From contig NZ_SMLM01000002.1 of assembly GCF_004682015.1 (NCBI RefSeq), positions 434,001 through 498,000 of the forward strand: 64,000 nucleotides of DNA, given 5' to 3'. This stretch comes from Ramlibacter henchirensis. GTDB lineage: Bacteria; Pseudomonadota; Gammaproteobacteria; Burkholderiales; Burkholderiaceae_C. The position numbers and the translations under genes are program-made. The notes beneath the pieces are model-generated. The model did no database searches and had not been told where the DNA came from. It saw only the letters and a list, made by a program, of their open reading frames with translations. Of the stretch, positions 1 through 10,808 are shown one piece after another (the stretch's first letter is position 1; the number at the start of each line of letters is the position of its first letter).

Positions 1-221
1 CCGCCCTGCTCGTTGACCACCTTCAGGTATGTCGTGATCCCGTCCTGCACCGCGGTGCCGTACGCGTTGCGCCCGTTCTGCAGGGTGATCGACTGCCCGA
101 TCAGCAGCCTCCCCTTCGCGACGCCGTCGGCCTGCGCCCACGAAAGCCCCGTCGCCAAGCCCAGGCCCACAAGCAGCGCGGTGCGCCGGCCGAGCGAGAT
201 CCAATCCCTTGCCTTACCCAT
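1..221 (-). CDS. ABC transporter substrate-binding protein, HAAT type (N-terminal part)
   Basis: Only the first 73 codons lie in the window; the gene continues beyond the left edge. The ATG at 221 is preceded by a good ribosome site (GGAGG, 8 bases upstream). The protein opens with basic residues, a hydrophobic stretch and an A-Q-A cleavage-like site near residue 33, so it is probably exported to the periplasm. What follows (GRLLIGQSITLQNGRNAYG, then a helix ending in VNEQGG) resembles the mature start of family-1 periplasmic binding proteins for branched-chain amino acids and related solutes. It sits at the far end of the long leftward gene run, 164 bp after the VOC gene, so it may have its own promoter. 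The ligand is unknown. Confidence 0.7.
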   Translation of the reverse strand, partial: MGKARDWISLGRRTALLVGLGLATGLSWAQADGVAKGRLLIGQSITLQNGRNAYGTAVQDGITTYLKVVNEQG

Positions 222-232
222 ATCACGCCTCC

Positions 233-258
233 TGTTGCACTGGTTACAGCTTGCAACA
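233..258 (-). promoter_or_regulatory. Inverted repeat before binding-protein gene, possible operator
   Basis: TGTTGCA (233-239) and its exact reverse complement TGCAACA (252-258) are separated by 12 bases. The repeat ends just upstream of the ribosome site of the gene starting at 221 and lies in the largest gap of the leftward gene run. Size and symmetry fit a dimeric repressor or activator site; a weak leader hairpin is the alternative. No regulator can be assigned. Confidence 0.35.
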
Positions 259-385
259 GATGACTTAGGTATTCAAGGAAGTCGCCGTGACATTTGCCTC
301 AGTCTCCGGAACGTTACATGTCGGTGCGGCGTTTCGGCACTGGCCTGCCGCCGCTTAACACGACCCGTCGCACGCCGGCGACGAA

Positions 386-760
386 TCAGAGCGTCTCCGC
401 CGGATCGAAATCCAGTTCCACCTTCGCGCCGCTCGGGTCATGGCAGAAAAGCTGCCATGTGCCGGATCCCTTCTGCTGGCGCAGGTCGTACTTCAGGCCG
501 CGCTCGTCGAAGCGGGCTTTCACCTGCTTGAGCCCTTTCGCGGAGAACGCCATGTGGTCGATCACGCCGGCCACGCCGGGCGGGATGCGCCGGTCCGCAT
601 AGACGTGCAGGATCGGCGCAGCGCCCGCATAGAGCCACGCACCCGCGAAGCCAAGATCGGGCCGGGGCCCCTGCTCCAGCCCGAGCACGTTGACATAGAA
701 GTCCAGCGTGCGCGGCAGGTCCTCGGTGATGACGGTGAAGTGGTTCAGGCCGTGGATCAT
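386..760 (-). CDS. VOC family (glyoxalase/dioxygenase-fold) protein
   Basis: The 124-residue protein has the single-module vicinal oxygen chelate layout: an N-terminal NHFT strand, a central HVY strand, IDHMAF, and a C-terminal DPSGAKVEL motif. His7, His69 and Glu115 are the probable metal ligands by family pattern. Members include glyoxalase I, fosfomycin-resistance enzymes and extradiol dioxygenases; the family does not fix the substrate. An AGGAGC site lies 7 bases before the ATG. It follows the SRPBCC-oxidoreductase fusion by 16 bp and is the last gene of the tight leftward run, so it probably acts on an intermediate of that pathway. Confidence 0.85.
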   Translation of the reverse strand: MIHGLNHFTVITEDLPRTLDFYVNVLGLEQGPRPDLGFAGAWLYAGAAPILHVYADRRIPPGVAGVIDHMAFSAKGLKQVKARFDERGLKYDLRQQKGSGTWQLFCHDPSGAKVELDFDPAETL

Positions 761-776
761 TCCAAGCTCCTAGCGT

Positions 777-2249
777 TCAGGGGATCAGCACCAGTGCGCC
801 CATGCTGGCGCGCGATTCCAGCCGCTCATGCGCGCGGGCGGCCGCATCGAGCGGAAAGCGTTCGATGAGCGGCGGACGCAGCACGCGCTGCTCGAGCGCA
901 TCCCACACGCGCTGCGCCCTCTCGGCCAGCAGCCCGGGCCGGGCAACGTAGTCGAACACCACCGGCCGCGAGAACGTGGCCGACTTGCGCACCAGCGCCT
1001 CCGGGTCGATCGGCTGCAGCGGGCCGCTGGCCTGGCCCAGGCTCACCCAGTGGCCGCAGGGCGCCAGGGCTGCGAGGTTCTCTTCGCGCGCCGCTTCGCC
1101 CAGGCCATCGATGATCAGGTCGGCGCCGCCGCATTCGCGCCGAACCGCGTCGGCGAAGCGGTAATCACGCGTGACGATCACCTGCTGGCAGCCGTGCTCG
1201 CGCGCCGTGCGCGCTTTGGCTTCGCTGGACACGGTGCCGAGCACCGTCGCACCCAGCCGCCGCGACCACGCGCACAGCAGCAGGCCGACGCCGCCGGCCG
1301 CCGCATGCACCAGCAGCCGAGTGCCGGGGCCCACCCGGCCCAGGTCGCGCAGCAGGTAGTCGGCCGTCACGCCCTTGAGCAGCAGCGCCGCCGCCACTTC
1401 TTCGTCGACCGAGGCCGGCAGCCGCACCACGTGCTGCGCCGGAACATTGCGCACGCTGCAATACGAGCCCGGGTACGAACTCATGTAGGCCACGCGGTCG
1501 CCCACCGAGAACGCCTGCACGCCCGCGCCGACGTCGACCACCACGCCCGCGGCCTCCATGCCCGGCGTGCCGGGCAGCGGCATCAGCCCGGGCAACCAGC
1601 CGCGGCGCAGGTAGACGTCGATGAAGTTCACGCCCACCGCGCGCTGCTGGATGCGAACCTCGCCCGGCCCGGGCGGAGGCACCTCGCCGCGCGCGATCTC
1701 CAGCACCTCGGGTCCTCCCGCGCGGCTGGCCCGCACCAGACGGGACGGCAGGTTGCGGGAAGCGGCCGGGCCGCCCGCGGCGCCGGGGCGCACGACCCGC
1801 GAGTCCCCATCCGCCCGCAAGTGCCGGCGCAGGTTCTCGAAACCCGCCTCGTACACCTCGGTCGCGACCATGTCCCGCAGCTCGCTCTCCCGGCCCGGCG
1901 GCGTGGCAAAGCTGGATTCCCAGTGCCAGAAGGTGCGATTGCCGTCGGTCACCGGCTTGAGGGTGACGGTGGCGACGTACCGCTGCAGCGGCACCGTGGC
2001 CTGCACGATGCAGTAAGTCGACTTGTATTCGCTGTCCGAAAGCGCCAGCAGCTGCTCGCGGATGTGGTTGCCGTCGTTGAGCGTGAAGTTGCGAACGCAG
2101 CCTACCTGGCTCGACGACTCTGCGCCTTCGATGCGGCTCTTGTCGACGACGTCATGCCACCGGTCGTGGCTGTTGAAGTCGCGCAGCACCGCCCACACGC
2201 GCTCGATCGGCGCGTCGATGATGGTGGAGCGGACGACCTTCTGCAGCAT
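777..2249 (-). CDS. SRPBCC domain fused to quinone-oxidoreductase-type MDR dehydrogenase
   Basis: This 490-residue protein has two unrelated parts. Residues 1-146 form an SRPBCC (START-like, polyketide-cyclase) domain closely resembling the separate 148-residue protein encoded next to it. A Gly/Ala/Pro/Arg-rich linker of about 25 residues follows. From about residue 168 there is a zinc-free medium-chain reductase of the quinone oxidoreductase type, with the nucleotide-binding motif HAAAGGVG at 315-322 and no zinc-site cysteines. The reductase part would use NAD(P)H on an enone or quinone; the SRPBCC cavity could hold the hydrophobic substrate. There is one open frame with no internal stop, so the fusion looks real. 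It sits 12 bp after the stand-alone SRPBCC gene. Confidence 0.85.
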   Translation of the reverse strand: MLQKVVRSTIIDAPIERVWAVLRDFNSHDRWHDVVDKSRIEGAESSSQVGCVRNFTLNDGNHIREQLLALSDSEYKSTYCIVQATVPLQRYVATVTLKPVTDGNRTFWHWESSFATPPGRESELRDMVATEVYEAGFENLRRHLRADGDSRVVRPGAAGGPAASRNLPSRLVRASRAGGPEVLEIARGEVPPPGPGEVRIQQRAVGVNFIDVYLRRGWLPGLMPLPGTPGMEAAGVVVDVGAGVQAFSVGDRVAYMSSYPGSYCSVRNVPAQHVVRLPASVDEEVAAALLLKGVTADYLLRDLGRVGPGTRLLVHAAAGGVGLLLCAWSRRLGATVLGTVSSEAKARTAREHGCQQVIVTRDYRFADAVRRECGGADLIIDGLGEAAREENLAALAPCGHWVSLGQASGPLQPIDPEALVRKSATFSRPVVFDYVARPGLLAERAQRVWDALEQRVLRPPLIERFPLDAAARAHERLESRASMGALVLIP

Positions 2250-2261
2250 GGGCCGCGGGCT

Positions 2262-2708
2262 CTAGCGGCTCACGCCCATGAAGTGCCGCTTGAGCGCGTC
2301 GAAGCCGGCCTGGAAGACGCCGTTGCCGACCCGGTCCGACAGCTCGCGCTCGCGGCGCTCGTCGCAGTCGAACTCCGCGCTCCATTCGATGAAGGCGCGG
2401 GCCCCATCGGTCACCGGCGTGAGCTTGAGCGTGGAGGTGTAGTTCTCCACGCCCATCGGGCTCTCCAGGATCGAGTAGGTGCAGCTGTATTCGTAGTCCG
2501 AGAGCGCCAGCAGTCGTTCCCGGATCGCGCCGCCGTCGCGGGTGTGGAAGTGCCGCACGCAGCCCACCTTGTCCGACGGTTCGCCGTTCTCGATGCGGCT
2601 GTCGGCAATGCCGGGATGCCACTGCGGCATGCCATTGAAGTCGCGGATGCGCGCCCACACGGCGTCGGCGGGCGCGTCGATGACGCTGGAGACGTAGACG
2701 CGGATCAT
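2262..2708 (-). CDS. SRPBCC family protein
   Basis: The 148-residue single-domain protein belongs to the SRPBCC/polyketide-cyclase superfamily, which binds hydrophobic ligands in a helix-grip fold. Typical features are the IDAPADAVWARIRDF opening, a central VGCVRHF strand and a long C-terminal helix around residues 120-145. It is clearly a paralogue of the N-terminal domain of the downstream fusion protein: both keep DAP..VWA..RDFN, VGCVR.F, RE.LLALSD.EY and the LTPVTDG-like strand. The ATG follows the flotillin stop by 7 bp. It may carry, cyclise or dehydrate a pathway intermediate; no catalytic residues can be assigned. Confidence 0.85.
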   Translation of the reverse strand: MIRVYVSSVIDAPADAVWARIRDFNGMPQWHPGIADSRIENGEPSDKVGCVRHFHTRDGGAIRERLLALSDYEYSCTYSILESPMGVENYTSTLKLTPVTDGARAFIEWSAEFDCDERRERELSDRVGNGVFQAGFDALKRHFMGVSR

Positions 2709-2715
2709 GAAGCCG

Positions 2716-4407
2716 TCAGTCCTTGTCGGGCTCGCCCGGCGGCAGCGCGGCCGGACCGCCTGCCGCGCCGCCCACCAGCCGGTGGATGTCCGCGCCTTCG
2801 AGGCCGATCTCGCGCAGCAGCTGGTCGACGATGGGCGCCTGCGCCCGGAAGCGCAGCGCGGAATTCACCACGTTGTCGGCGAAGCTGCCACCGCCTTCGC
2901 CGTTGACGCGGCCGTTGCCGCCACCGCCCAGGCCGTCGACCTGCAGGATCTTGATGCCTTCGATGCGCTCCATCGGCCGCACCGACTCGCGGATGATGGC
3001 CTCGGCCTTCTCCACCAGCTTGAGCCGCAGCGCGGAGGCTCGCGCCTCGGGCGAGAGCACGTTGTGCGCCTCGTTCATCATGCGCGCCGCCTCGGCTTCG
3101 ATCTCGGCGCGCACGCGGGACGCCATCGCCTTGATCTTCTCGGCGTCCGCATCGGCTTCGGCTTGCGCGCGGATGGCGGCGCCGCGGTCCGCGCTGGCGG
3201 CTTTCTCGGCCGCCGCGGCGTGCGTCAGGCGCAGCGCCTCGCGCTCGGCAGCCTGCGCGGCGCCGATCAGCTCGATGGCCTTGCGGCGCTCGGCGGCTTC
3301 CACTTCGCGCGCGGTGAACACCTTCTCCTCGGCGGCCACGGCAGCCGCACGAGCCTGGTCGGCGGCCGCTTGTGCCTCGCTCTGCGCCTTGCTCTCCATC
3401 GCGACCGCGATGGCGCGCTGCTGCTCGGCCAGCTCCAGCTCCTTGCGGCGCTCGATCTCGGCCGACTGCAGCGTCCGCTCCTTGGAAATGCGCTCCTGCT
3501 CCACCGACTGCTCGGAGCGGATGCGCGCGGCGTCGATGGCCTGGCGCGCCGTGATCTGCGCGCTCTCCGCATCCTGCTCGCGCTGCGCGCGCTCGGTGGC
3601 CAGCTCGGCGCGCTGGCGGGCGCGGGCGATCTCCACCTCGCGCTCCTGCTGCAGGCGCGCGTACTCCGACTCGCGGTCGATGTCCAGCGACAGCTTCTCG
3701 GCTTCCAGGTTCTTGTTGCGGATGGCGATCAGCGTGTCCTGCTCGACGTCGTTGCGCTGCTTCTTGCGGATCTCGATCTGCTCGGTCAGCCGCGTCAAAC
3801 CTTCGGCGTCGAATGCGTTGCTCGGATTGAAGAACTCCATCGCGGTCTGGTCCAGCTGTGTAAGGGAAGCGGATTCCAGTTCCAGGCCGTTGGTCGTCAG
3901 GTCGCCGGCGACGGACTCGCGCACGCGGCGGATGAAGGTGCCGCGCTTCTCGTGCAGTTCCTCCATCGTCATCTCGGCGGCGGCCGTGCGCAGCGCGTCG
4001 ACGAACTTGCCCTCGATCAGTTCCTTGAGCTGCTCGGGCGCCAGCGTCCGCTGGCCCAGCGTCTGCGCCGCGGCCGCCACCGCGTCGGCCTGCGCCGCCA
4101 CCCGCACGTAGAACTCCGCGATCACGTCGACCCGCATGCGGTCCTTGGTGATCAGAGCCTTGTCGCGGCCGCGGGCGACTTCGAGCCGCAACGTGTTCAT
4201 GTTCACCGGGATGACATCGTGCACGATGGGCAGCACCAGGGCGCCGCCGTCGAGCACGACCTTCTGCCCGCCGAGACCGGTGCGCACGAACGCCCGTTCC
4301 TTGCTGCTGCGCAGGTACAGCCAGTGCAGCAGCCACACGAAGATGGCCGCGACGATGGCCACCACGATCAATCCGAGGATGAAGGTGCCAAATTGGGCGC
4401 CGGTCAT
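2716..4407 (-). CDS. Flotillin / SPFH domain protein, YqiK-like
   Basis: The 563-residue protein has one N-terminal membrane segment (about residues 8-32), an SPFH domain to about residue 200, then a long Ala/Glu/Arg-rich coiled coil to about 460 and a Gly-rich C-terminal tail. Length and layout match YqiK-type bacterial flotillins, which scaffold membrane microdomains. An AAGGAGA site precedes the ATG. It sits between the PEP-hydrolase-like gene and the SRPBCC genes. A flotillin inside a catabolic operon is unusual, because YqiK-type genes normally sit in a small NfeD-containing operon and no NfeD is present here. It may organise the nearby membrane transporter. Confidence 0.9.
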   Translation of the reverse strand: MTGAQFGTFILGLIVVAIVAAIFVWLLHWLYLRSSKERAFVRTGLGGQKVVLDGGALVLPIVHDVIPVNMNTLRLEVARGRDKALITKDRMRVDVIAEFYVRVAAQADAVAAAAQTLGQRTLAPEQLKELIEGKFVDALRTAAAEMTMEELHEKRGTFIRRVRESVAGDLTTNGLELESASLTQLDQTAMEFFNPSNAFDAEGLTRLTEQIEIRKKQRNDVEQDTLIAIRNKNLEAEKLSLDIDRESEYARLQQEREVEIARARQRAELATERAQREQDAESAQITARQAIDAARIRSEQSVEQERISKERTLQSAEIERRKELELAEQQRAIAVAMESKAQSEAQAAADQARAAAVAAEEKVFTAREVEAAERRKAIELIGAAQAAEREALRLTHAAAAEKAASADRGAAIRAQAEADADAEKIKAMASRVRAEIEAEAARMMNEAHNVLSPEARASALRLKLVEKAEAIIRESVRPMERIEGIKILQVDGLGGGGNGRVNGEGGGSFADNVVNSALRFRAQAPIVDQLLREIGLEGADIHRLVGGAAGGPAALPPGEPDKD

Positions 4408-4428
4408 GGGAGTCTCCTTGGGTCCTTG

Positions 4429-5271
4429 TCAGGCGTGGTCATTGATGCGGATGTTCATGAACTGCCGCGTGGCGTCGGTGAGGGCCACCTCGGTCGGCAG
4501 CCGCTCCATCGAGCTGGCGCCGTAGAAGCCGTGGATGCCGCGGCAGCGGCGCAGGATGTCCTGGGCGTCCTGCGGCGTCGCGATCGGGCCGCCGTGGCAG
4601 AGCACGAGCACGTCCGGATTGGCGGCACGCGCCGCGGCCGCCCAGGCGTTGATCGGCTCCACGCAGTCGGACAGCTTCAGCGCCGTGCCCGCGCCGATGC
4701 TGCCGCCGGTGGTCAGGCCCATGTGGCAGACCACGATGTCCGCGCCGGCGCGGGCCATGTCGGTGGCCTGCTTCTCGTCGAACACATAAGGCGTGGTCAG
4801 CAGGTCCAGCGCATGCGCGCGGGCGATCATCTCGACTTCGAGGCCGTAGCCCATCCCGGTTTCTTCCAGGTTGGCGCGGAAGGTGCCGTCGATCAAGCCC
4901 ACCGTCGGGAAGTTCTGCACGCCGGAGAAGCCCAGGCGGATCAGGCGCTGCAGGAATTCATCCGGGATCAGGAAGGGATCGGTGCCGTTGACGCCCGCGA
5001 GCACCGGCGTGTTGCGCACCACGGGCAGCACCTCGCGCGCCATCTCGCACACGATCTCGTTGGCATTGCCGTAGGCCAGGATGCCGGCCAGGGACCCGCG
5101 GCCGGCCATGCGGTAGCGGCCCGAGTTGTAGATCACGATCAGGTCGATGCCGCCGGCCTCCTCGCATTTGGCCGACAGCCCCGTGCCGGCACCGCCGCCG
5201 ACGATGGGCCGCCCTTGCGCCACCTTGCGGCGCAGGCGGTCGAGGATGTCCTTGCGGTGGATGCGGGGCAT
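4429..5271 (-). CDS. PEP-hydrolase-like TIM-barrel protein (Tm-1 C-terminal-domain family)
   Basis: The 280-residue protein belongs to the TIM-barrel family often annotated as phosphoenolpyruvate hydrolase or TIM signal-transduction protein. Hallmarks are [17 protein letters not shown] at about residues 25-41, [16 protein letters not shown] just after it, GVNGTDPF in the middle and a late CHGGPIATP loop. In plant and fungal Tm-1 proteins an equivalent domain is joined to a UPF0261 domain; here the UPF0261 domain is encoded directly upstream, 18 bp away. The physiological reaction of bacterial pairs is not established to my knowledge. AGGGAGA precedes the ATG. Confidence 0.9.
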   Translation of the reverse strand: MPRIHRKDILDRLRRKVAQGRPIVGGGAGTGLSAKCEEAGGIDLIVIYNSGRYRMAGRGSLAGILAYGNANEIVCEMAREVLPVVRNTPVLAGVNGTDPFLIPDEFLQRLIRLGFSGVQNFPTVGLIDGTFRANLEETGMGYGLEVEMIARAHALDLLTTPYVFDEKQATDMARAGADIVVCHMGLTTGGSIGAGTALKLSDCVEPINAWAAAARAANPDVLVLCHGGPIATPQDAQDILRRCRGIHGFYGASSMERLPTEVALTDATRQFMNIRINDHA

Positions 5272-5289
5272 GGGTCTCCCTTTTCTCGC

Positions 5290-7547
<2,258 letters not shown>

Positions 7548-7548
<1 letters not shown>

Positions 7549-8372
7549 CAGTGTTTGCCTCCCATGTAGATCGCCTGCACCTGCGCGTCGTTCTCGATCT
7601 CGCTCGGGGTGCCGTGCTTGAGCACGCGGCCGTTGTGCATGACGGTGACCTTCTCGACCACCCGCAGCGCGATGTCCAGGTCGTGCTCGATCAGCACGAA
7701 ACTCATGTGGGCGGGCATCGACGTGAGCAGCAGCACCAGCTCGCGCCGCTCGGCGGGCGACAGGCCGGCCGCGGGTTCGTCGAATAGGATCAGCCGCGGC
7801 GCGCCGGCCAGGGCCATGCCGATCTCCAGCTGCCGCTGCTGGCCGTGGGCCAGGCTGGACACGGGCTCGTCGGCGATGTGGGCCAGGCGCACGCGCTCCA
7901 GCAGGTCCTGCGTGGCCGCGCGCGACGCATGGCGCGCCGACGGACGAAGGAAGCTGTACCGGTTGTTCGACACGCCCCGGACAGCCAGGAAGAGGTTGTC
8001 CCGCACCGAAAGGTCGCGGAACAGAAGCGAGGACTGGTAGGTGCGCCGCAGCCCCTTGCGGATGCGCTCGAAGGGCGACAGCTCGGTGACGTCCTCGCCG
8101 AAGAACCGGATCGTCCCCGCGGTCGGCGGAAAGTCTCCGGTGATCGCGTTGAACAGCGTGGTCTTGCCGGCTCCGTTGGCGCCCAGGATGGCGCGCTTCT
8201 CGCCGGCGGCCACCACCAGCGACACGTCGTCCACCGCCCGCAGCGCGCCGAAGCTGCGGGTGACGCCCTCGAGCACCAGCGCGTCGCTGGAAGCCAGCGG
8301 CCGCGCGGGTCCGGCGGGCGCACCCACGGTGTGCGCGCGGGCGGGCGGACGAAGTGTGCTGATGGAAGCCAT
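7548..8372 (-). CDS. HAAT-family ABC transporter ATP-binding protein, LivG type
   Basis: The 274-residue ATPase energises uptake of a branched-chain-amino-acid-like or other small organic solute. It has Walker [10 protein letters not shown], a LivG-style signature [11 protein letters not shown], Walker [14 protein letters not shown] and the switch histidine in VLIEHDLD. The ATG at 8372 lies between the binding-protein stop and the conserved domain; upstream in-frame starts would run into the binding-protein gene. The first 35 residues are a Pro/Ala-rich extension. The gene is 11 bp downstream of the binding protein and overlaps the LivF fusion by one base. Confidence 0.92.
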
Positions 8373-8383
8373 TCGCGCAGGCC

Positions 8384-9637
8384 TTACGGGCAGTTGGGCA
8401 CGTCGCGAGAGCCGATCTTGAAGTCGGCCTTGTTCATGCCCAGCAGCTGGTTGACGTTGTCGACCTTGCGCAGCACCTTGTTGTGCAGGTTGCCCTGGGC
8501 GTCCTTCACCACCTCGGTGACGAAGGTGGTGCCGATCGCCTGGCGGTTCTCGTCGAGCTTGACGTCGCCGTTGGGCGTCTTGAGCGTCATCTTGGCCAGG
8601 GCCTCGCGGTACTTCGCGTGGTTGTTCCCCAAGTCGCCCTTGACCGCCTCCAGGCCGTCCAGCGCCGCCTTCATGTTCACGTAGTAGACGTACGCGAACA
8701 GCGAGGGGCTGGGATAGCCGCCGGCGGACACCGGGTAGTTCTTCTTGTAGTCCTCGACGAACGCCTTCCACTCCTTGCCGTCATACGCGTCGGCCAGCGG
8801 GCCGGCCGACAGCGTGCCCACCAGCGAGTCGCGCTTCTTGCCGCGGTAGTTCAGCACGTCCTGGCTCACCGTGATGGATCCGCCCAGCAGGGGCTTGTCG
8901 CCGCCCGCGGACTCGTACTGATTCAGGAAGTTCACGGCATCGGCGCCGCCCAGCACCAGCAGCAGCGCATCCACGTCCTTCGGGATGCGGGCGATGACGG
9001 AGGAATAGTCCTTGCCGCCCAGCGGCACCCAGGCCTTGACCGGCACCTTGCCGCCGCCCTTGCAGAACTCGGTCATGAAGCCCTGCACCTGCGAGTACGG
9101 GAAGGCGTAGTCCTCGGCGATCACCATCACGCGCTTGTAGCCCTTCTTCAGCGCCGCGTCGCCCAGGCCCACCATCCACTGCGCGCCCTCGGTGTTGAAG
9201 CGGAAGAAGTTGGGACTCGGGTTGTCCAGCGTCGTGGCCTGCGCGCCCGAGCCGCCGTTGATGAACGTCACCTGCGGCTGGGTCTTGGAGTAGTCCTTGA
9301 TCGCGATGCCCTCGCCGCCCGACAGCGGGCCGACCAGGATGTCGACCTTGTCCTGCTCCACCAGCTTGCGCGCGGCGTTGACCGCGACGTCCGGCTTGGC
9401 GTCCGACGACGCCTTGATGATCTGGACCGGGCGCCCGGCCACGGTGCCGTTGCGCTGCTTGACCGCGAGCTCCGCGCCTCGCATGCCGTCCGCGCCGCCG
9501 GCCGCGAACGGCCCTTCCAGCGTGGCCAGCAGGCCGATCTTCACGGGCTGCCCCGACTGCGCCCAGCCGGTGGACAGGGCGGCGGCCATCGCGGCACCCG
9601 CCAAAGACTTCAACACGAATCGCTTGTCCAGTTTCAC
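8384..9637 (-). CDS. HAAT-family ABC transporter substrate-binding protein
   Basis: The 417-residue protein starts at a GTG with AAGGAGA just upstream. A signal peptide ends near residue 26 (STGWAQ). The mature part begins [17 protein letters not shown] and continues as a type-I periplasmic binding fold ([36 protein letters not shown]). It delivers ligand to the LivH/LivM pair encoded just upstream. The ligand is unknown; the surrounding hydrolases suggest an aromatic or acyl compound rather than an amino acid. Its position between the permease genes and the ATPase genes makes the transporter set complete. Confidence 0.93.
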   Translation of the reverse strand: MKLDKRFVLKSLAGAAMAAALSTGWAQSGQPVKIGLLATLEGPFAAGGADGMRGAELAVKQRNGTVAGRPVQIIKASSDAKPDVAVNAARKLVEQDKVDILVGPLSGGEGIAIKDYSKTQPQVTFINGGSGAQATTLDNPSPNFFRFNTEGAQWMVGLGDAALKKGYKRVMVIAEDYAFPYSQVQGFMTEFCKGGGKVPVKAWVPLGGKDYSSVIARIPKDVDALLLVLGGADAVNFLNQYESAGGDKPLLGGSITVSQDVLNYRGKKRDSLVGTLSAGPLADAYDGKEWKAFVEDYKKNYPVSAGGYPSPSLFAYVYYVNMKAALDGLEAVKGDLGNNHAKYREALAKMTLKTPNGDVKLDENRQAIGTTFVTEVVKDAQGNLHNKVLRKVDNVNQLLGMNKADFKIGSRDVPNCP

Positions 9638-9662
9638 GCTTGTCTCCTTGGGTTGTGATGCG

Positions 9663-10808
9663 CTAGCGCACCGGTGAGGAAACGTCCCGCGCGCGCCGCA
9701 GCCGCCCCGAGAGGTGCGACCACAGCCCGAGCAGGCCGTCGGGGGAAAACAGGACGATGGCGAGGAAGGCGCCGCCGATGACCAGGTTGAAGCGCTCGCG
9801 GTCGATCACGTCGACGGCGAACGTCTGCAGCAGCACGAACACCAGCGCGCCCAGGAACGGCCCGATGGGATGCTTCATGCCGCCGAGCACGGCGATCACC
9901 AGGATGTTGATCAGCCACGAGGTGCCGACCGATCCGGGAGTGATCAGCCCGTTGTACCAGACCAGCAGCACGCCGGCGACGGCGGCGATGAAGCCGGAGA
10001 CGGCATAGGCGGCCACGCGGTGCGCGGTCACGTTGTAGCCCAGCGCATTCATGCGCCGCGGGTTGTCGCGGATGCCCTGCAGCGCGATGCCGAAGGGCGC
10101 GCGGATCAGGTACTTCACGAAGAAGTAGCCGGCCATCGCGAACGCGAGCGACAGGAAGTAGAAGGCCAGCGGCTGGCGCCAGTCGATGTCCAGCACCGTC
10201 GGCGGGAACACCCGCTGGAAGCCCTGGAAGCCGTTGAAGACCGTGTAGTTCTGCAGCGCCAGGTAGTAGAAGGCCACGCCCATCGCCAGCGTGATCATGA
10301 TGGTGTAGATGCCCTCGGTGCGCACCGACAGCCAGCCCACCACGACCGACGCGACGGTGCCGATGGCCAGCGCGAACACCACCACGACCGACCAGTGCCA
10401 GCCCAGGCTGAGCGCCGTGCCGCTGCTGCCGAGGATCGCGACCGTGTAGCCCGCGATCCCCGCGATGGTCATCTGCGCCAGCGACACCATGCCGCCGTAG
10501 CCGGCCAGCAGCGTCAGCGACAGCGCCACCAGCCCGAGGACCAGCGTCTGCGCGCCGATCTGGAAGGTCACGAAGGGCGAGACGACGAACGGGAACACCA
10601 GCAGTCCCAGCAACGTGAGCACATGGCGCGTGGAGACGTGGCGCCACAGGAACTTCAGCCAGCGCGGCGCATCGCTGTCCGCATACGGGTCAGGCTCGAC
10701 CGGAATTGCAGGCGCAGGCGCCGGACGCCCCGTTTCCGTCGACGGCAGGCGGCCGGCGCTGCCGGTCGCCGCGGAGTTCATGGCCTTGCGCCACTGCGCC
10801 GCGCTCAT
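9663..10808 (-). CDS. HAAT-family ABC transporter permease, LivM type
   Basis: The 381-residue polytopic membrane protein has a polar N-terminal extension of about 50 residues, then about ten hydrophobic segments. Family motifs include LLAGYGGMVSLAQM and, late in the protein, ALGYNVTAHRVAAYAVSGF. It forms the inner-membrane channel with the LivH subunit. Its ATG overlaps the LivH stop in an ATGA arrangement, so the two are translationally coupled. A 25 bp gap with a ribosome site separates it from the binding-protein gene downstream. Confidence 0.92.
   Translation of the reverse strand: MSAAQWRKAMNSAATGSAGRLPSTETGRPAPAPAIPVEPDPYADSDAPRWLKFLWRHVSTRHVLTLLGLLVFPFVVSPFVTFQIGAQTLVLGLVALSLTLLAGYGGMVSLAQMTIAGIAGYTVAILGSSGTALSLGWHWSVVVVFALAIGTVASVVVGWLSVRTEGIYTIMITLAMGVAFYYLALQNYTVFNGFQGFQRVFPPTVLDIDWRQPLAFYFLSLAFAMAGYFFVKYLIRAPFGIALQGIRDNPRRMNALGYNVTAHRVAAYAVSGFIAAVAGVLLVWYNGLITPGSVGTSWLINILVIAVLGGMKHPIGPFLGALVFVLLQTFAVDVIDRERFNLVIGGAFLAIVLFSPDGLLGLWSHLSGRLRRARDVSSPVR

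Noticed and set aside
13..531. Plus-strand open frame at the left edge
   Set aside because: It overlaps the clear signal-peptide start of the binding protein and the VOC gene on the other strand and has no family features.
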